Shown: in pieces, positions 50,798 through 62,732 of the stretch
How positions within the stretch are numbered: position 1 is the first letter of the stretch
How the letters are laid out: each line of letters begins with the position of its first letter
Source: Ilumatobacteraceae bacterium
Lineage (GTDB): Bacteria > Actinomycetota > Acidimicrobiia > Acidimicrobiales > Ilumatobacteraceae
Assembly (NCBI GenBank): GCA_013213745.1
Contig: JABSQH010000064.1
Coordinates: 26,314 to 90,313, forward strand
Reading direction: 5' to 3'
DNA length: 64,000 bases
Notes under the pieces: generated by a model
The model's database searches: none
What the model saw: the letters and a program-made list of their open reading frames with translations, nothing else
What the model was told of the DNA's origin: nothing
Position numbers and translations under genes: made by a program

Positions 50798-51565
50798 ATG
50801 GCACCCACCGCGCTTGCTCCGACTGCCGACGTAATTCCGGCGCCCACCGCCTCCTCGCAGGGCACCACCAGCGTGCTGCTCGTCGAAGACGACGAGCGCA
50901 TCAGCGAACCGCTCGTGCGCGTGCTGCGCGCCGAGGAGTTCGACGTGATCCATGTCGGAACCGGTCACGACGCACTTGCGGCGATCGAGTCCGGCGAGCC
51001 GAGTCTGGTGTTGCTCGATCTCACGCTCCCGGACATCGACGGCCTCGACGTGTGCCGCAAGGCGCGTGCCGCCGACACCGAACTGCCGATCATCATGCTC
51101 ACCGCTCGAGCCGAGGAGACCGATGTGATCGTCGGCCTCAACGCCGGCGCCGACGACTACGTGGCCAAGCCATTCCGACTCGCCGAGCTGGTGGCCCGCA
51201 TCCGTGCTCGCCTGCGCGTGGCCGACCAGGCCCGCGCCCAGATGGGTGCTGCTGCGCTCATCGGAGCAGGCATCGAGTTGGACGCCGAAGCGCGTCGCTG
51301 CTTCGTACTCGACGACGGCGACGAGCGCGTCGAGGTAGAGCTGACCACCAAGGAGTTCGACCTGCTCGAATTCCTGATGCGCCAGCCCGGTGTGACGTTG
51401 AAGCGCGAGCAAATCATGAGCTCGGTGTGGGACGAGAACTGGTGGGGATCGACGCGCACGCTCGACACGCACACCTCCACACTGCGCCGCAAGATCAACG
51501 ACCGCACCGATCCGCCATCGAAGATCGTCACCGTGCGCGGTGTCGGCTTCCGCTTCGAGCCGTGA
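50798..51565 (+). CDS. OmpR-family response regulator
   Basis: A 255-residue regulator with a complete receiver: LLVEDDERI, LVLLDLTLPDIDG (phospho-Asp), MLTARAEETD and DYVAKPFRLAE. The winged helix has VELTTKEFDLLEFLMRQPGV and RTLDTHTSTLRRKIND with RGVGFRFEP at the end. An N-terminal Ala/Pro/Thr-rich stretch of about 25 residues is unusual and may mean a later start. ATG 50798 is used (GTG 50795 is equivalent). The kinase follows after 36 bases. It is just downstream of the pilus operon and may control it. Confidence 0.94.
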   Translation: MAPTALAPTADVIPAPTASSQGTTSVLLVEDDERISEPLVRVLRAEEFDVIHVGTGHDALAAIESGEPSLVLLDLTLPDIDGLDVCRKARAADTELPIIMLTARAEETDVIVGLNAGADDYVAKPFRLAELVARIRARLRVADQARAQMGAAALIGAGIELDAEARRCFVLDDGDERVEVELTTKEFDLLEFLMRQPGVTLKREQIMSSVWDENWWGSTRTLDTHTSTLRRKINDRTDPPSKIVTVRGVGFRFEP

Positions 51566-51601
51566 CCAACAGGCGCGCTCGCAGTTCTCGGGACGACTGA
51601 C

Positions 51602-52639
51602 GTGCGCCGCCGCCTGGTCGCCTCGACCGTCACCGTTGTGGTGGTGGTCATCGGCGTGTTGCTCGTGCCGGTCGTGCTCATCGTGCGCGATGCCGAAAGC
51701 GGCGACGTGCCGGGTGAGGTCTTCGTCCGCCTCGCTGTGATCGCGGCGACTGCAATCGCAGCGGCAGCCCTGCTGGCCTGGGTGCAGGCCCGCCAGCTGG
51801 CCCGACCACTCGAGCGGCTGTCGCGCGCCGCGTCGCGACTCGGGGAGGGCGACTTCAGTGTGTCCGGGCCGCCTGCGTCGGGGATCGATGAGATCGACGA
51901 CATCTCGCGATCGCTGCGGCTGTCGGCCAGTCGGGTCGGACGGATGCTCGACGCCGAGCGCGGCTTCACCGCCGACGCAACGCACCAGCTGCGCACGGGA
52001 CTGACGGCGATCATGATGCGCCTCGAGCTGCTCGAACGTTCCGCTGATCCGGTCGTGTCCGCCGAGGCCGAGGCCGTGCTCGCGCAGGCCCACGAGCTCA
52101 ACCAAACGCTCGACGAACTGTTGCGCGTCGCGAGGCAGGGCAGCACCGGCGAACGCGCCGAACTCGACTTGACGGCGATCGTCGACGGCCACGTCGCCGA
52201 CTGGCAGCCCCGCTACGACCGTGCCCGCCGACAGCTCGTGGTCACCACCGGTCATGTCGACACGGTGGTCGGCACGCCGGGCCTGGTGGGCCAAGTGCTC
52301 GGCATCCTGCTTGACAACGCCCTCCGCCACGGGTCGGGCACGGTTGCGGTGCTGGTCCAAGACACTGCGGTCACCATCGAGGACGAGGGTGCCGGGATTC
52401 CAGCCAAGAAGGTGGCGACGTTGTTCGATCGCCAAACCGACCATCGAGCCGCGCACGGCCGGGGCTTGGCCTTGGCTCGGCGCCTCGCCGAGTCGGACGG
52501 CGGCCGCCTCGAACTCGTGCGCGCCGAGCCGGCCACATTTCGTCTGACGATGCCACCGCTCGCCGAAACTCCGGGGATTTCGGGCGCAATACGCACGTCA
52601 TGGCAAACAGAACGAACGCCGTCGTCGCTCACCTCCTGA
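51602..52639 (+). CDS. Sensor histidine kinase with repeat-derived C-terminus
   Basis: A 345-residue kinase: two helices (about 7-28 and 43-63), a HAMP linker, an H box with DATHQLRTGLTAIMMRLELL (the usual Pro after Arg-Thr is Gly), N box LGILLDNALRHG, G1 IEDEGAGIP and G2 HGRGLALARRLAESDGG. The loop between helices is short. The final 24 or so residues (ETPGISGAIRTSWQTE) are encoded by a family A repeat, so the gene end was replaced or extended by that insertion. Cognate partner is the upstream response regulator. Confidence 0.9.
   Translation: MRRRLVASTVTVVVVVIGVLLVPVVLIVRDAESGDVPGEVFVRLAVIAATAIAAAALLAWVQARQLARPLERLSRAASRLGEGDFSVSGPPASGIDEIDDISRSLRLSASRVGRMLDAERGFTADATHQLRTGLTAIMMRLELLERSADPVVSAEAEAVLAQAHELNQTLDELLRVARQGSTGERAELDLTAIVDGHVADWQPRYDRARRQLVVTTGHVDTVVGTPGLVGQVLGILLDNALRHGSGTVAVLVQDTAVTIEDEGAGIPAKKVATLFDRQTDHRAAHGRGLALARRLAESDGGRLELVRAEPATFRLTMPPLAETPGISGAIRTSWQTERTPSSLTS
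52562..52612. repeat. Dispersed hairpin repeat, family A (copy 6)
   Basis: GCCGAAACTCCGGGGATTTC then GGGCGCAATACGCACGTCAT and GGCAAACAGAACG. It encodes the C-terminal residues of the kinase and faces copy 7 in opposite orientation. Confidence 0.8.
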
Positions 52640-52651
52640 ACTGTTCGCGGA

Positions 52652-52692
52652 GACGTGCGAAATACGCACGGAATCCCCGGTTTTTCTGGTGA
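52652..52692. repeat. Dispersed hairpin repeat, family A (copy 7)
   Basis: Inverted relative to copy 6: GACGTGCGAAATACGCACGG then AATCCCCGGTTTTTCTGGTG. The pair of opposed copies between the convergent kinase and clpB genes can form a large stem and may terminate both. Confidence 0.8.
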
Positions 52693-52696
52693 GGGG

Positions 52697-55207
<2,511 letters not shown>

Positions 55208-55216
55208 GTGCTGCTG

Positions 55217-56161
55217 CTACTCCGTGATGATGGTCTGTCGGCGGTTCACGGCGCGGTGCGCGTCGTTATCAATAATCTTGAGTCGTATGTTATCAATCTC
55301 TGAGGCTTGCTCCAAGTAGCGAACCAATTCTTCGGCCGCCGAGGCAAGACCTTTGTAGGCCAAGACATCGCCTGGCCAGGCGGCGACAGCGGCGGCGAGT
55401 TCTTCCCGCCCGCCGGCCGCAATCACCGCCGGAACGGGAGTGACGTAGGTGCGGATGGCGAACACGATCACACCGGTGTGCGGCAGGCGTCGCAAGGTCT
55501 CACGCTCGACGCGCACGTAGAGCTCGTTGGGGGCGGCATGCTCGGCGGGCCGCTTCCCGATGGAGGAAACCGGGGTGAAGTGGTCGGGTGTGTCGATCAG
55601 CGTCCACCCCAGACGCCAGAAGCTGCGCGCCGGGTCGAGCCGCCGCAGGGCATGGTCGATCGGGTCGGCCAGCTGATCGTTGAGGCGAGGCACCGGAGCG
55701 TGTACTTCGGCCATCGTCAGCCCGAGCTTCGAGCGCAGGTCCCAACGGTTGGGGAAGCACACCGACCCGCCGCCAAAGATGAGACGGCCTTCGCGCTCGA
55801 CGAGCAGCACGAGGTCCTCCGGCACCAGCCGGGCGGCGGCGTCAAGTGGGTGGAGCGAGCGGTCGACGAGTGCGGCCCGGTCCGAGTGGTGGCGAGCGAG
55901 GTGCTGCTCGACCAGCGCCGCCAGCTCGTTCGACTCGTCGGTGATGCCGTCGTCGATCGTGGCGAACACGGTGTCGCCGTGCCGCGCCATCAGGCCCGGT
56001 TTGGCGGCGATCAACTCCTCGGCCCCCGGTCCGAACTCGAACCAGGCGTCGTCGGCCAGCGGACGGAGCCCGAGCCGCCATCGGAACTCGTCGGGCGACC
56101 GCAGGCGCGGCCCGTCCCGATACGGCACATACGGCACCGGATCGACCACCGCTCCGTCCAT
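55217..56161 (-). CDS. DUF3445 family protein (haem-dependent oxidative N-demethylase-like)
   Basis: A 314-residue protein matching DUF3445. It begins AVVDPVPYVPYRDG with FRWRLGLRPLADDAWFEFG, has VPEDLVLLVEREGRLIFGGG and SVCFPNRWDLRSKLGLTMAE, the RSFWRLGWTLIDTP block, and the C-terminal LYVRVERETLRRLPHTGVIV with FAIRTYVTPV. Family members are haem-dependent demethylases related to dimethylamine monooxygenase. The start at 56161 fits the family. Its last 25 codons contain the HAIR-like site before clpB, only 9 bases downstream. Confidence 0.85.
   Translation of the reverse strand: MDGAVVDPVPYVPYRDGPRLRSPDEFRWRLGLRPLADDAWFEFGPGAEELIAAKPGLMARHGDTVFATIDDGITDESNELAALVEQHLARHHSDRAALVDRSLHPLDAAARLVPEDLVLLVEREGRLIFGGGSVCFPNRWDLRSKLGLTMAEVHAPVPRLNDQLADPIDHALRRLDPARSFWRLGWTLIDTPDHFTPVSSIGKRPAEHAAPNELYVRVERETLRRLPHTGVIVFAIRTYVTPVPAVIAAGGREELAAAVAAWPGDVLAYKGLASAAEELVRYLEQASEIDNIRLKIIDNDAHRAVNRRQTIITE
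55266..55297 (-). promoter_or_regulatory. HAIR-like HspR operator before clpB
   Basis: CTTGAGT (55277-55283), seven bases, then TATCAAT resembles the HspR HAIR element CTTGAGT-N7-ACTCAAG: the first half is exact, the second matches at four of seven. TTATCAAT occurs twice (55266-55273 and 55290-55297). The position 70-90 bases before the clpB start suits heat-shock repression. It lies inside the 3' end of the DUF3445 frame. Confidence 0.5.
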
Positions 56162-56279
56162 ACACGCGACCGTACCTCCGGCTGTGGCCGCGACCAGCTC
56201 GCAGATCGCCGGAATCGAGGGGAAGACGACGGCCGACGATGACCTGGGGACTCGCCCTCGCGGCGAGCGGTCCGAGTGC

Positions 56280-56318
56280 GGTGAGCAAACGAGCCCCCCG
56301 TGGGCCGCTTCGCTCACC
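56280..56318. repeat. 39-base repeat with terminal inverted ends, family C (copy 1)
   Basis: Begins GGTGAGC and ends GCTCACC, with GAGCC and GTGGGCC inside. It is identical at about 31 of 39 positions to copy 2 at 56900, in direct orientation. The two flank the broken ABC transporter. Confidence 0.65.
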
Positions 56319-56330
56319 GCAGGTCGAGCG

Positions 56331-56822
56331 TTCGCGGACGATCTCGCCGATGTTGATGCGCTTCACGGCGCGCCGCGCAGGCAACAACGACAGCGCGGCG
56401 ACGCCGAACATCACGATCGCCGTGACCACATAGGAGAGCGGGCGCACCTCGGCGGTGATCGGGAACTCGGGGCTGGAGAACGACCCGATGAACCCACGCG
56501 CTGCGAGATCGCCGATGATGCAGCCCGGCACGATGCCGATCGCGGTGAGGATCGCGGTCTCGCCTGCGATCATCCGAGCGACCGTCGTCGAGACCGTTGA
56601 GGTTGAAGCCGTTGGCCTCGACGTCGCCGGCGCTCGGCGCCTCGAGCGCACCGAGCTGGTTGAGCAGCGTCGTCTTGCCACTCCCCGAGGTGCCGCGGAG
56701 CACCACGAACTCACCGCGCGGGATCTCGAACGACACGTCGCGCAATGCGTGCACGGCGGTGTCGTCCTCTCCGTATGTCTTGCTCTACCCGGACGCCCGA
56801 ACAGCGACGTCGTCGGTCATCA
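56331..56822 (-). pseudogene. Remnant of a MacB/LolD-type ABC transporter
   Basis: Two pieces of an exporter joined by deletion. From ATG 56822 the frame reads MTDDVAVRASG, then an in-frame TAG where Leu is expected, then SKTYGEDDTAVHALRDVSFE and VLRGTSGSGKTTLLNQLGAL with an intact Walker A, ending near 56590 in NGFNLNGLDDG. The next bases, in another frame, give ARMIAGETAILTAIGIVPG and SYVVTAIVMFGVAALSLLPA with RRAVKRINIGEIVRE, the C-terminal end of an FtsX-type permease. The rest of the ATPase and most of the permease are lost. It is not functional. Confidence 0.8.
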
Positions 56823-56899
56823 GAACCCCCTCGTCAGACGGCGACCCTCTGTAGCTCATGCCGGCCACGCGACCGGGCATCAACGGCTCGGCCAACACC

Positions 56900-56938
56900 G
56901 GTGAGCGAGCGAGCCGCCTGTGGGCCATCTCCCTCACC
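56900..56938. repeat. 39-base repeat with terminal inverted ends, family C (copy 2)
   Basis: Begins GGTGAGC and ends CTCACC; same internal order as copy 1. It lies 78 bases past the start of the ABC remnant, in the gap before the monooxygenase gene. Confidence 0.65.
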
Positions 56939-57030
56939 GCAGCGGTCGACTCGCCGGCGACGGGCTCGCCTGCGGTGGTGGCGACCTGGGAGACTGGCGG
57001 CGAACGCGTCGAGGGGACGAGGGGGTCGCA

Positions 57031-59601
57031 ATGAGCGAGCAGTTCGACATGGTCATCGTGGGTGCCGGGTTCGCCGGCATGTACCAACTGGTGCGCGCCC
57101 GCCGAGCGGGGCTGAACGCCGTGGTGTTGGAGGCAGCCGACGACGTCGGCGGCACGTGGTACTGGAACCGGTACCCGGGCGCGCGCTGCGACATCCTCAC
57201 CGTCGACTACTCGTACAGCTGGGATCCTGAGCTGCAAGACGAGTGGACGTGGTCGGAGCGCTACGCCACCCAACCCGAGATCCTGCGCTACGCCCAGTTC
57301 GTCGCCGACAAGCACGACCTGCGGCGCGACATCCGCTTCAGCACGCGCGTCGCCGCTGCCGCGTGGGACGACGACGCCAACGTGTGGAACATCACCACCG
57401 AAACCGGCGACCAGCTCACCGCACCGTTCTACGTGATGGCCACCGGCTGCCTGTCGGTGCCAAAGACTCCCGACGTGGCCGGCATCGACAACTTCGGCGG
57501 CGAGGTGTACTCCACCAGCACCTGGCCCCATGACGGCGTCGACTTCACCGGCAAGAAGGTGGCGGTGATCGGCACCGGCTCATCCGCGATTCAGTCGATC
57601 CCGCTGATCGCCGAGCAAGCCGAACACCTCACCGTGCTGCAGCGCACCCCCAACTTCTCGATCCCCGCCCACAACGGGCCGATCTCCGACGAGCGCATGG
57701 CCGAGTACGAGGCCGACCGCGATGCGTACCGCCACGAAGCGCGCTACTCACAGATCGGTGTGCCCAACGAGCCGGGCACAGTCGGCGCGCTCGACGTGTC
57801 GGCAGAGGAACGCAACGCGGCCTACGAAGAAGCGTGGGAGCGCGGCGAGCTCGTCGGCTACGGCGGCGGGTTCACCGACCTGCAAACGAATCCGGACGCC
57901 AACCAGACATTGGTTGACTTCCTGCACGACAAGATCCACTCGATCGTCGACGACCCGGCCGTGGCCGACATCTTGTGCCCCAAGAATCACTACGTGCTCA
58001 CGAAGCGTCCGTGCCTCGACACCGACTACTACGCCACGTTCAACCGCGACAACGTCGACCTCGTCGACCTGCGGGCGACGCCGATCTCGACGGTGACGTC
58101 GTCGGCGATCGAACTCGACGGTGCCGACGACCTCGACGTCGACGCCATCGTGTTGGCCACCGGCTTCGACGCGATGACCGGCGCCATCGTGTCGGTCGAC
58201 ATCACCGGCCGCAACGGTGTGACGCTGAAAGACGCCTGGGCCGACGGACCACACACCTATCTCGGACTGATGGCGGTCGGGTTCCCCAACTTGTTCATGA
58301 TCACCGGCCCGCAGAGCCCATCGGTGCTGTCGAACATGATGGTGTCGATCGAGCAGCACGTGGACTGGATCAGCGACACCGTCGAGCACCTGCGCGCCGA
58401 TGGCTACGACACGATCGAGGCCGCACCGGGCGCGCAAGACGCGTGGGTGCAGCACGTCAACGACTTCGCCAACCTCACGCTGATGCCGACCGCCAACTCG
58501 TGGTACATGGGCGCCAACGTGCCGGGCAAGCCACAGGTCTTTCTGCCCTACCTCGGCGGCGTGGGGCGGTACCGAGAGACGTGCGACGAGATCGTCGAGC
58601 GCGACTACCTCGGCTTCCAACGGTCCGGTGCCGATCGCCAGGTGCACAACGACGGCATCATCCGGCCGTTGCAGCCCGACGTGATGCTGGTGCTCGAGGC
58701 GATGGCCGAGATGGAGCTCCCGCCGATCGAGTCGATGCCGCCCGACGCCGCTCGCGCCTTCATGGAAGCGTCAGCCGAGGCCAGCCCGCCCGGACCCGAC
58801 GTGGGCGAGATCGTCGACGGCACGCTGCCCGGGCCGGCTGGCGAACTGGAGTATCGCCTGTACCGCCCTGCCACCGAGGGCCCACATCCCGTCGTCGCCT
58901 ATTTCCACGGCGGTGGTTGGGTGCTCGGCTCACACACCAGCGACGATCCGCTGTGTCGCGACCTGTGCGTGCGCAGCAACTGCGTGATCGTGTCGGTGAA
59001 CTACCGCCACGCGCCCGAAGCGAAGTTCCCGGCGGCCGCCGACGATGCCTTCGCTGCCGTGCAGTGGGTCGCTGAGCATCAGGAGGAGCTCGGTGGCAAC
59101 GGCGCGCCGATCGTGATCGCCGGATGGAGCGCCGGCGGCAACGTCGCCGCAGTGGCCGCGCAGCGGGCCCGAGACGAGGGCGGTCCGGCGATCGCCGGTC
59201 AGGTGCTGCTGAACCCGGCCGTCGACACCGATGTCACCCGCAGCTCGTATCAGGAGAACGCCGACGGATACATCCTCACTCGCACGATGATGGACTGGTT
59301 CTTCGACCACTACGTCGACCCTGCCGATCGAGTCGATCCGCGTATGGCGCCGATTCGAGGCAACCTCGCCGATCTCCCGCCCGCGCTGATCGTGACCTGT
59401 CAGTTCGATCCGTTGCGCGACGAGGGCGCAGCGTATGCCGCAGCACTCAACGACGCCGGCACGCAGGCGCGGCACCTCGCGGTCGACGGGCACACCCACA
59501 CCTCGATCGGTGCCGTCGACATGGTGATCAGCGGCGAATGGGTGCGCGCCGAGATGGCCGAAGCCATCCGCAACTTCGCCGGCGCCGCAGTCCCCGCATA
59601 A
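57031..59601 (+). CDS. Baeyer-Villiger-type flavin monooxygenase fused to alpha/beta hydrolase
   Basis: An 856-residue fusion. The N-terminal part (about 1-545) is a flavin monooxygenase: FAD site GAGFAG (11-16), [13 protein letters not shown] block, NADPH site GTGSSA near 181, and the fingerprint [12 protein letters not shown], where the usual His is Ser. The C-terminal part (about 600-856) is an HSL-type esterase: oxyanion HGGGW near 627, nucleophile GWSAGG near 698, Asp in FDPLRDEG and His in DGHTHTS. A one-protein pathway from ketone to ester to acid plus alcohol is inferred. GAGGGGACGAGGGGG precedes the ATG. The substrate is unknown. Confidence 0.92.
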   Translation: MSEQFDMVIVGAGFAGMYQLVRARRAGLNAVVLEAADDVGGTWYWNRYPGARCDILTVDYSYSWDPELQDEWTWSERYATQPEILRYAQFVADKHDLRRDIRFSTRVAAAAWDDDANVWNITTETGDQLTAPFYVMATGCLSVPKTPDVAGIDNFGGEVYSTSTWPHDGVDFTGKKVAVIGTGSSAIQSIPLIAEQAEHLTVLQRTPNFSIPAHNGPISDERMAEYEADRDAYRHEARYSQIGVPNEPGTVGALDVSAEERNAAYEEAWERGELVGYGGGFTDLQTNPDANQTLVDFLHDKIHSIVDDPAVADILCPKNHYVLTKRPCLDTDYYATFNRDNVDLVDLRATPISTVTSSAIELDGADDLDVDAIVLATGFDAMTGAIVSVDITGRNGVTLKDAWADGPHTYLGLMAVGFPNLFMITGPQSPSVLSNMMVSIEQHVDWISDTVEHLRADGYDTIEAAPGAQDAWVQHVNDFANLTLMPTANSWYMGANVPGKPQVFLPYLGGVGRYRETCDEIVERDYLGFQRSGADRQVHNDGIIRPLQPDVMLVLEAMAEMELPPIESMPPDAARAFMEASAEASPPGPDVGEIVDGTLPGPAGELEYRLYRPATEGPHPVVAYFHGGGWVLGSHTSDDPLCRDLCVRSNCVIVSVNYRHAPEAKFPAAADDAFAAVQWVAEHQEELGGNGAPIVIAGWSAGGNVAAVAAQRARDEGGPAIAGQVLLNPAVDTDVTRSSYQENADGYILTRTMMDWFFDHYVDPADRVDPRMAPIRGNLADLPPALIVTCQFDPLRDEGAAYAAALNDAGTQARHLAVDGHTHTSIGAVDMVISGEWVRAEMAEAIRNFAGAAVPA

Positions 59602-59611
59602 CCGCGGACGG

Positions 59612-59700
59612 GCGACATCTGGTGCCCGACATTTGGTGCCAGGAACCAGATGTCGTGGCGCCGCTGCATGCGACAGTTGGTGCCTGGCACCTGATGTCGT
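59612..59700. repeat. Paired palindrome repeat, family B (copy 2)
   Basis: Left part carries a slightly decayed core (CATTTGGTGCCAGGAACCAG), right part the perfect GGTGCCTGGCACC (59679-59691) inside GCGACAGT and TGATGTCG arms. Order and spacing match copy 1 at 13319. It lies between the fusion gene and the helicase gene, both on the plus strand. Confidence 0.82.
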
Positions 59701-59729
59701 ATGTGACACCCCCTCGGTAGGTTCGAGGC

Positions 59730-62700
59730 GTGGCGCCGCGCTCGCGACATCGACCGCCATTCGTGGCCCAGGGCACGTGGCGCAGCGGCGCGCTCCATGT
59801 GTGGGGATGGAACGGGATGGACACGGCCTCGATCGCCTGGTTCTACTCCGACTTCCGGCAGCGCAGCGGCGACGGCACCCGCATCGGCTGGCACGACTCA
59901 CCGCTCTCGTACGGCCCGATCGGCCGGCTCACGCTGTCCGACCACGGCATCGCCGCTCCGGTGTCGACGGTCGAGCTGCCGCCACTCGGTGCCGCAATAT
60001 GGCTGAGCGACGTGCCGCCCGGCGACGCGTTGTCCGACACGTTGGCGTGGTTCGCCAGACTGAGCGAGCTGGCTCGGGCCACGGTCGACCGCCATCGCCT
60101 GAGCCCCGTAGTGACCGACGAGGGGCCGTTCACCGCAGCCAGATGGGCGCCGGTCATCGACCCCGCGACCACCGAGCTGCTGGCCCGTTTCGATGCGTCG
60201 ATGCCGCCGCTGTGCGTCCTCACCAACACCGTCGACGCATCAACGATCCACGCACAGATGGTCGACGGCCTGGCCCGCGGGCTGCTGCACCAGACCGGGT
60301 GGCGACCCGAGCTCGGCCGCAAACGAAGCGCCGATGCCCAAGCCACTCGGGCCGTGTTCAATGCGTTATCGGGAGCCGATCACGTCATCCGCACCGGCAC
60401 CGAGGAATACCACGGGGCCCTCGGCCAGCTGCGCGTCGATCTCGACCGTTACCACCGCCGCCTGGCCGGCGAGCCCGCGATCGTCACCCGCGTCCGCCTC
60501 GACGTTCCCGGCGACCCGAACGAACCGTGGGAAGTGCGCCTGGAGCTGGCCGACGAATCCGACTCCACCCGCTGGTGCACCGCCAACGACGTGTGGGACC
60601 GCAATGCCACCGCCCTCGACCTGGCGCGCCGTCCCGAGCACCTCGACACGCTCGTCACCCACCTCACCGAGGCGGTCACAGCAATCGCTCTCGAGATCCC
60701 GGGCCTCGCCGAGCTGGCGCTCGAGCACGAACCGACCGGCGTCGAACTCGACGTGGACGAAGCCGAGGACTTCCTCGACATCGCCCCCACGGTCCTCCAC
60801 CGGATGGGGATCGAGTTGCTCGGACCCGAGCGATTGGTGCGAGAGCGCCCGCGGGTGTCCGGCACGGCGACCCCGGCGCCGATCGACGACCGCAAGGCCG
60901 GCCTCGGGCGAGAAGCGCTCGTGGAATGGTCGGTCGTCGTCGACAACACCCCGATCTCCGACACCGAACTCGAACGAGCCACCGAGGCCGGCGCCCGCCT
61001 GTTGCACACCGGCGATCGGTGGGTACGTATCGACCCCGACCAGCTGCGCCGCCACCGCGAGCGCCAGCTCGAACTGATCCGCGACCACTCCGAGGTCGGC
61101 CCGATCGAGCTGCTCTCGTTGGCCAATGGCGACGACGCCGACGCCGAACGGGCGATGATCCTGCACCGCCCCGACAACGCCGATGCAGTGGTCGCGGGTG
61201 CGACGGTCGACGGCGCAGACAGCATCAGCGACGCCGACCTGCGCGACTGGGTCGACGAACTCCTGGCCGGCCTTCCCGACGACCGGCTCGACGAAGCCGA
61301 CGAGCCGCCTCAGTTCCGCGGCGAGCTGCGCCACTATCAGCGTCGCGGCCTTACGTGGATGCGCCGGCTGGCCGAGCTCAACCTGGGCGGCTGTCTCGCC
61401 GACGACATGGGCCTGGGCAAAACGGCGACCACGCTCGCCCACCTCGCCGACCGGCCAGGCCCGCACCTCGTGGTGTGCCCGCTCAGCGTGGTCCGCAACT
61501 GGAGCCTCGAAGCGGACCGATTCGCACCAGGCCTCGACGTGCGCATCCATCACGGCAGCAACCGCCGACGCACGGGCGAGGACGAGCTGTTCTCGACCGA
61601 CCCGACCAACGAACTCGTTGTGACGACCTACGGTCTGCTCCCCCGCGACCTCGAGCACCTCGCAGCTGTCGATTGGTCGACCGTCGTGCTCGACGAAGCG
61701 CAGATGGTGAAGAACCCGCACACCAAGGCGGCCAAAGCTGTGCGGCAACTGCGCGCCGGTCAGAAGCTGGCGCTCACCGGGACCCCGGTCGAGAATCGGC
61801 TGAGCGAGTTGTGGGCGATTCTCGACGCAGTCAATCCGGGCATGCTCGGGTCGCTCGACGGGTTCCGCCGGAAGTACGCCGGGCCGATCGAGCGCAGCCG
61901 CGACCTCGACGTGGCCGGTCGGCTCCGCCGCATCACCGACCCGTTCGTGCTGCGCCGCACCAAGGCCGACAAGCGGCTGCTCCCGGATCTGCCCGACAAG
62001 CTCGAACAGGTCGCCTACGCCAAGCTGACCAAAGAGCAAGCGACCATGTACCAACAGGTCGTCGATCAGCTGCTCGATGAAGCCCAAGACCTCGAAGGAA
62101 TGCAGCGCCGCGGCGTGGTGCTACGGGCGCTGACTCGCTTGAAGCAGATCTGCAACCATCCCGCCCACGCGCTCGGCGACGGGTCGCGACTCGCTGGCCG
62201 TTCGGGGAAGCTCAACCGATTCGACGAGCTCCTCGTCGATCTGCTCGACGCCGACGAGCAAGCGCTGGTGTTCACGCAGTTCCGCCAGATGGGCGATCTC
62301 TTGGTGCGCCACCTCGCCGAACAACACGAGCTGACAGTGCCGTTCCTGCACGGCGGTGTCAGCCGCACGGCGCGCGACCGGATGGTCGATCAGTTCCAGG
62401 CCCGCACTGCGAGCCCGCTGTTGATCGTGTCGCTGAAGGCGGGCGGCACCGGGCTCAACCTCACTGCGGCCAGCCAGGTGGTGCATTACGACCGGTGGTG
62501 GAATCCGGCGGTGGAAGACCAGGCCACCGACCGCGCCTGGCGCATTGGCCAGGACAAGCTGGTCAACGTGCACAAGCTCGTGTGCGAGGGCACCGTCGAG
62601 GAACGAATCGGCCAGATCATCGACGAGAAGCGGGCACTCGCCGACGCTGTGGTCGGCACGTCGGAAGCGTGGGTGTCCGAACTCGACAACGACGAACTCG

Positions 62701-62732
62701 CCGAGCTCGTCGTGCTGGACGATCAGCAATGA
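59730..62732 (+). CDS. SNF2-family ATP-dependent helicase-like protein
   Basis: A 1000-residue SWI2/SNF2 ATPase. The N-terminal half is a family-specific region (bacterial SNF2-associated type) rich in acidic residues. The motor has LRHYQRRGLTWMRRL (Q-like), DDMGLGKTATT near residue 558, LDEAQMVKN near 653, ALTGTPVENRLSELW, VFTQFRQMG, LHGGVSRTARDRM, and GGTGLNLTAAS with DRWWNPAVEDQATDRAWRIG. Such proteins move along double-stranded DNA and remodel bound proteins. The stop overlaps the SWIM-domain gene as ATGA, a conserved pairing. GTG 59730 is used. Confidence 0.95.
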   Translation: MAPRSRHRPPFVAQGTWRSGALHVWGWNGMDTASIAWFYSDFRQRSGDGTRIGWHDSPLSYGPIGRLTLSDHGIAAPVSTVELPPLGAAIWLSDVPPGDALSDTLAWFARLSELARATVDRHRLSPVVTDEGPFTAARWAPVIDPATTELLARFDASMPPLCVLTNTVDASTIHAQMVDGLARGLLHQTGWRPELGRKRSADAQATRAVFNALSGADHVIRTGTEEYHGALGQLRVDLDRYHRRLAGEPAIVTRVRLDVPGDPNEPWEVRLELADESDSTRWCTANDVWDRNATALDLARRPEHLDTLVTHLTEAVTAIALEIPGLAELALEHEPTGVELDVDEAEDFLDIAPTVLHRMGIELLGPERLVRERPRVSGTATPAPIDDRKAGLGREALVEWSVVVDNTPISDTELERATEAGARLLHTGDRWVRIDPDQLRRHRERQLELIRDHSEVGPIELLSLANGDDADAERAMILHRPDNADAVVAGATVDGADSISDADLRDWVDELLAGLPDDRLDEADEPPQFRGELRHYQRRGLTWMRRLAELNLGGCLADDMGLGKTATTLAHLADRPGPHLVVCPLSVVRNWSLEADRFAPGLDVRIHHGSNRRRTGEDELFSTDPTNELVVTTYGLLPRDLEHLAAVDWSTVVLDEAQMVKNPHTKAAKAVRQLRAGQKLALTGTPVENRLSELWAILDAVNPGMLGSLDGFRRKYAGPIERSRDLDVAGRLRRITDPFVLRRTKADKRLLPDLPDKLEQVAYAKLTKEQATMYQQVVDQLLDEAQDLEGMQRRGVVLRALTRLKQICNHPAHALGDGSRLAGRSGKLNRFDELLVDLLDADEQALVFTQFRQMGDLLVRHLAEQHELTVPFLHGGVSRTARDRMVDQFQARTASPLLIVSLKAGGTGLNLTAASQVVHYDRWWNPAVEDQATDRAWRIGQDKLVNVHKLVCEGTVEERIGQIIDEKRALADAVVGTSEAWVSELDNDELAELVVLDDQQ

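Noticed and set aside
56834..57031. Minus-strand frame in the gap before the monooxygenase gene
   Set aside because: Arg-rich composition and no start signal; it is the complement of the intergenic repeat region.
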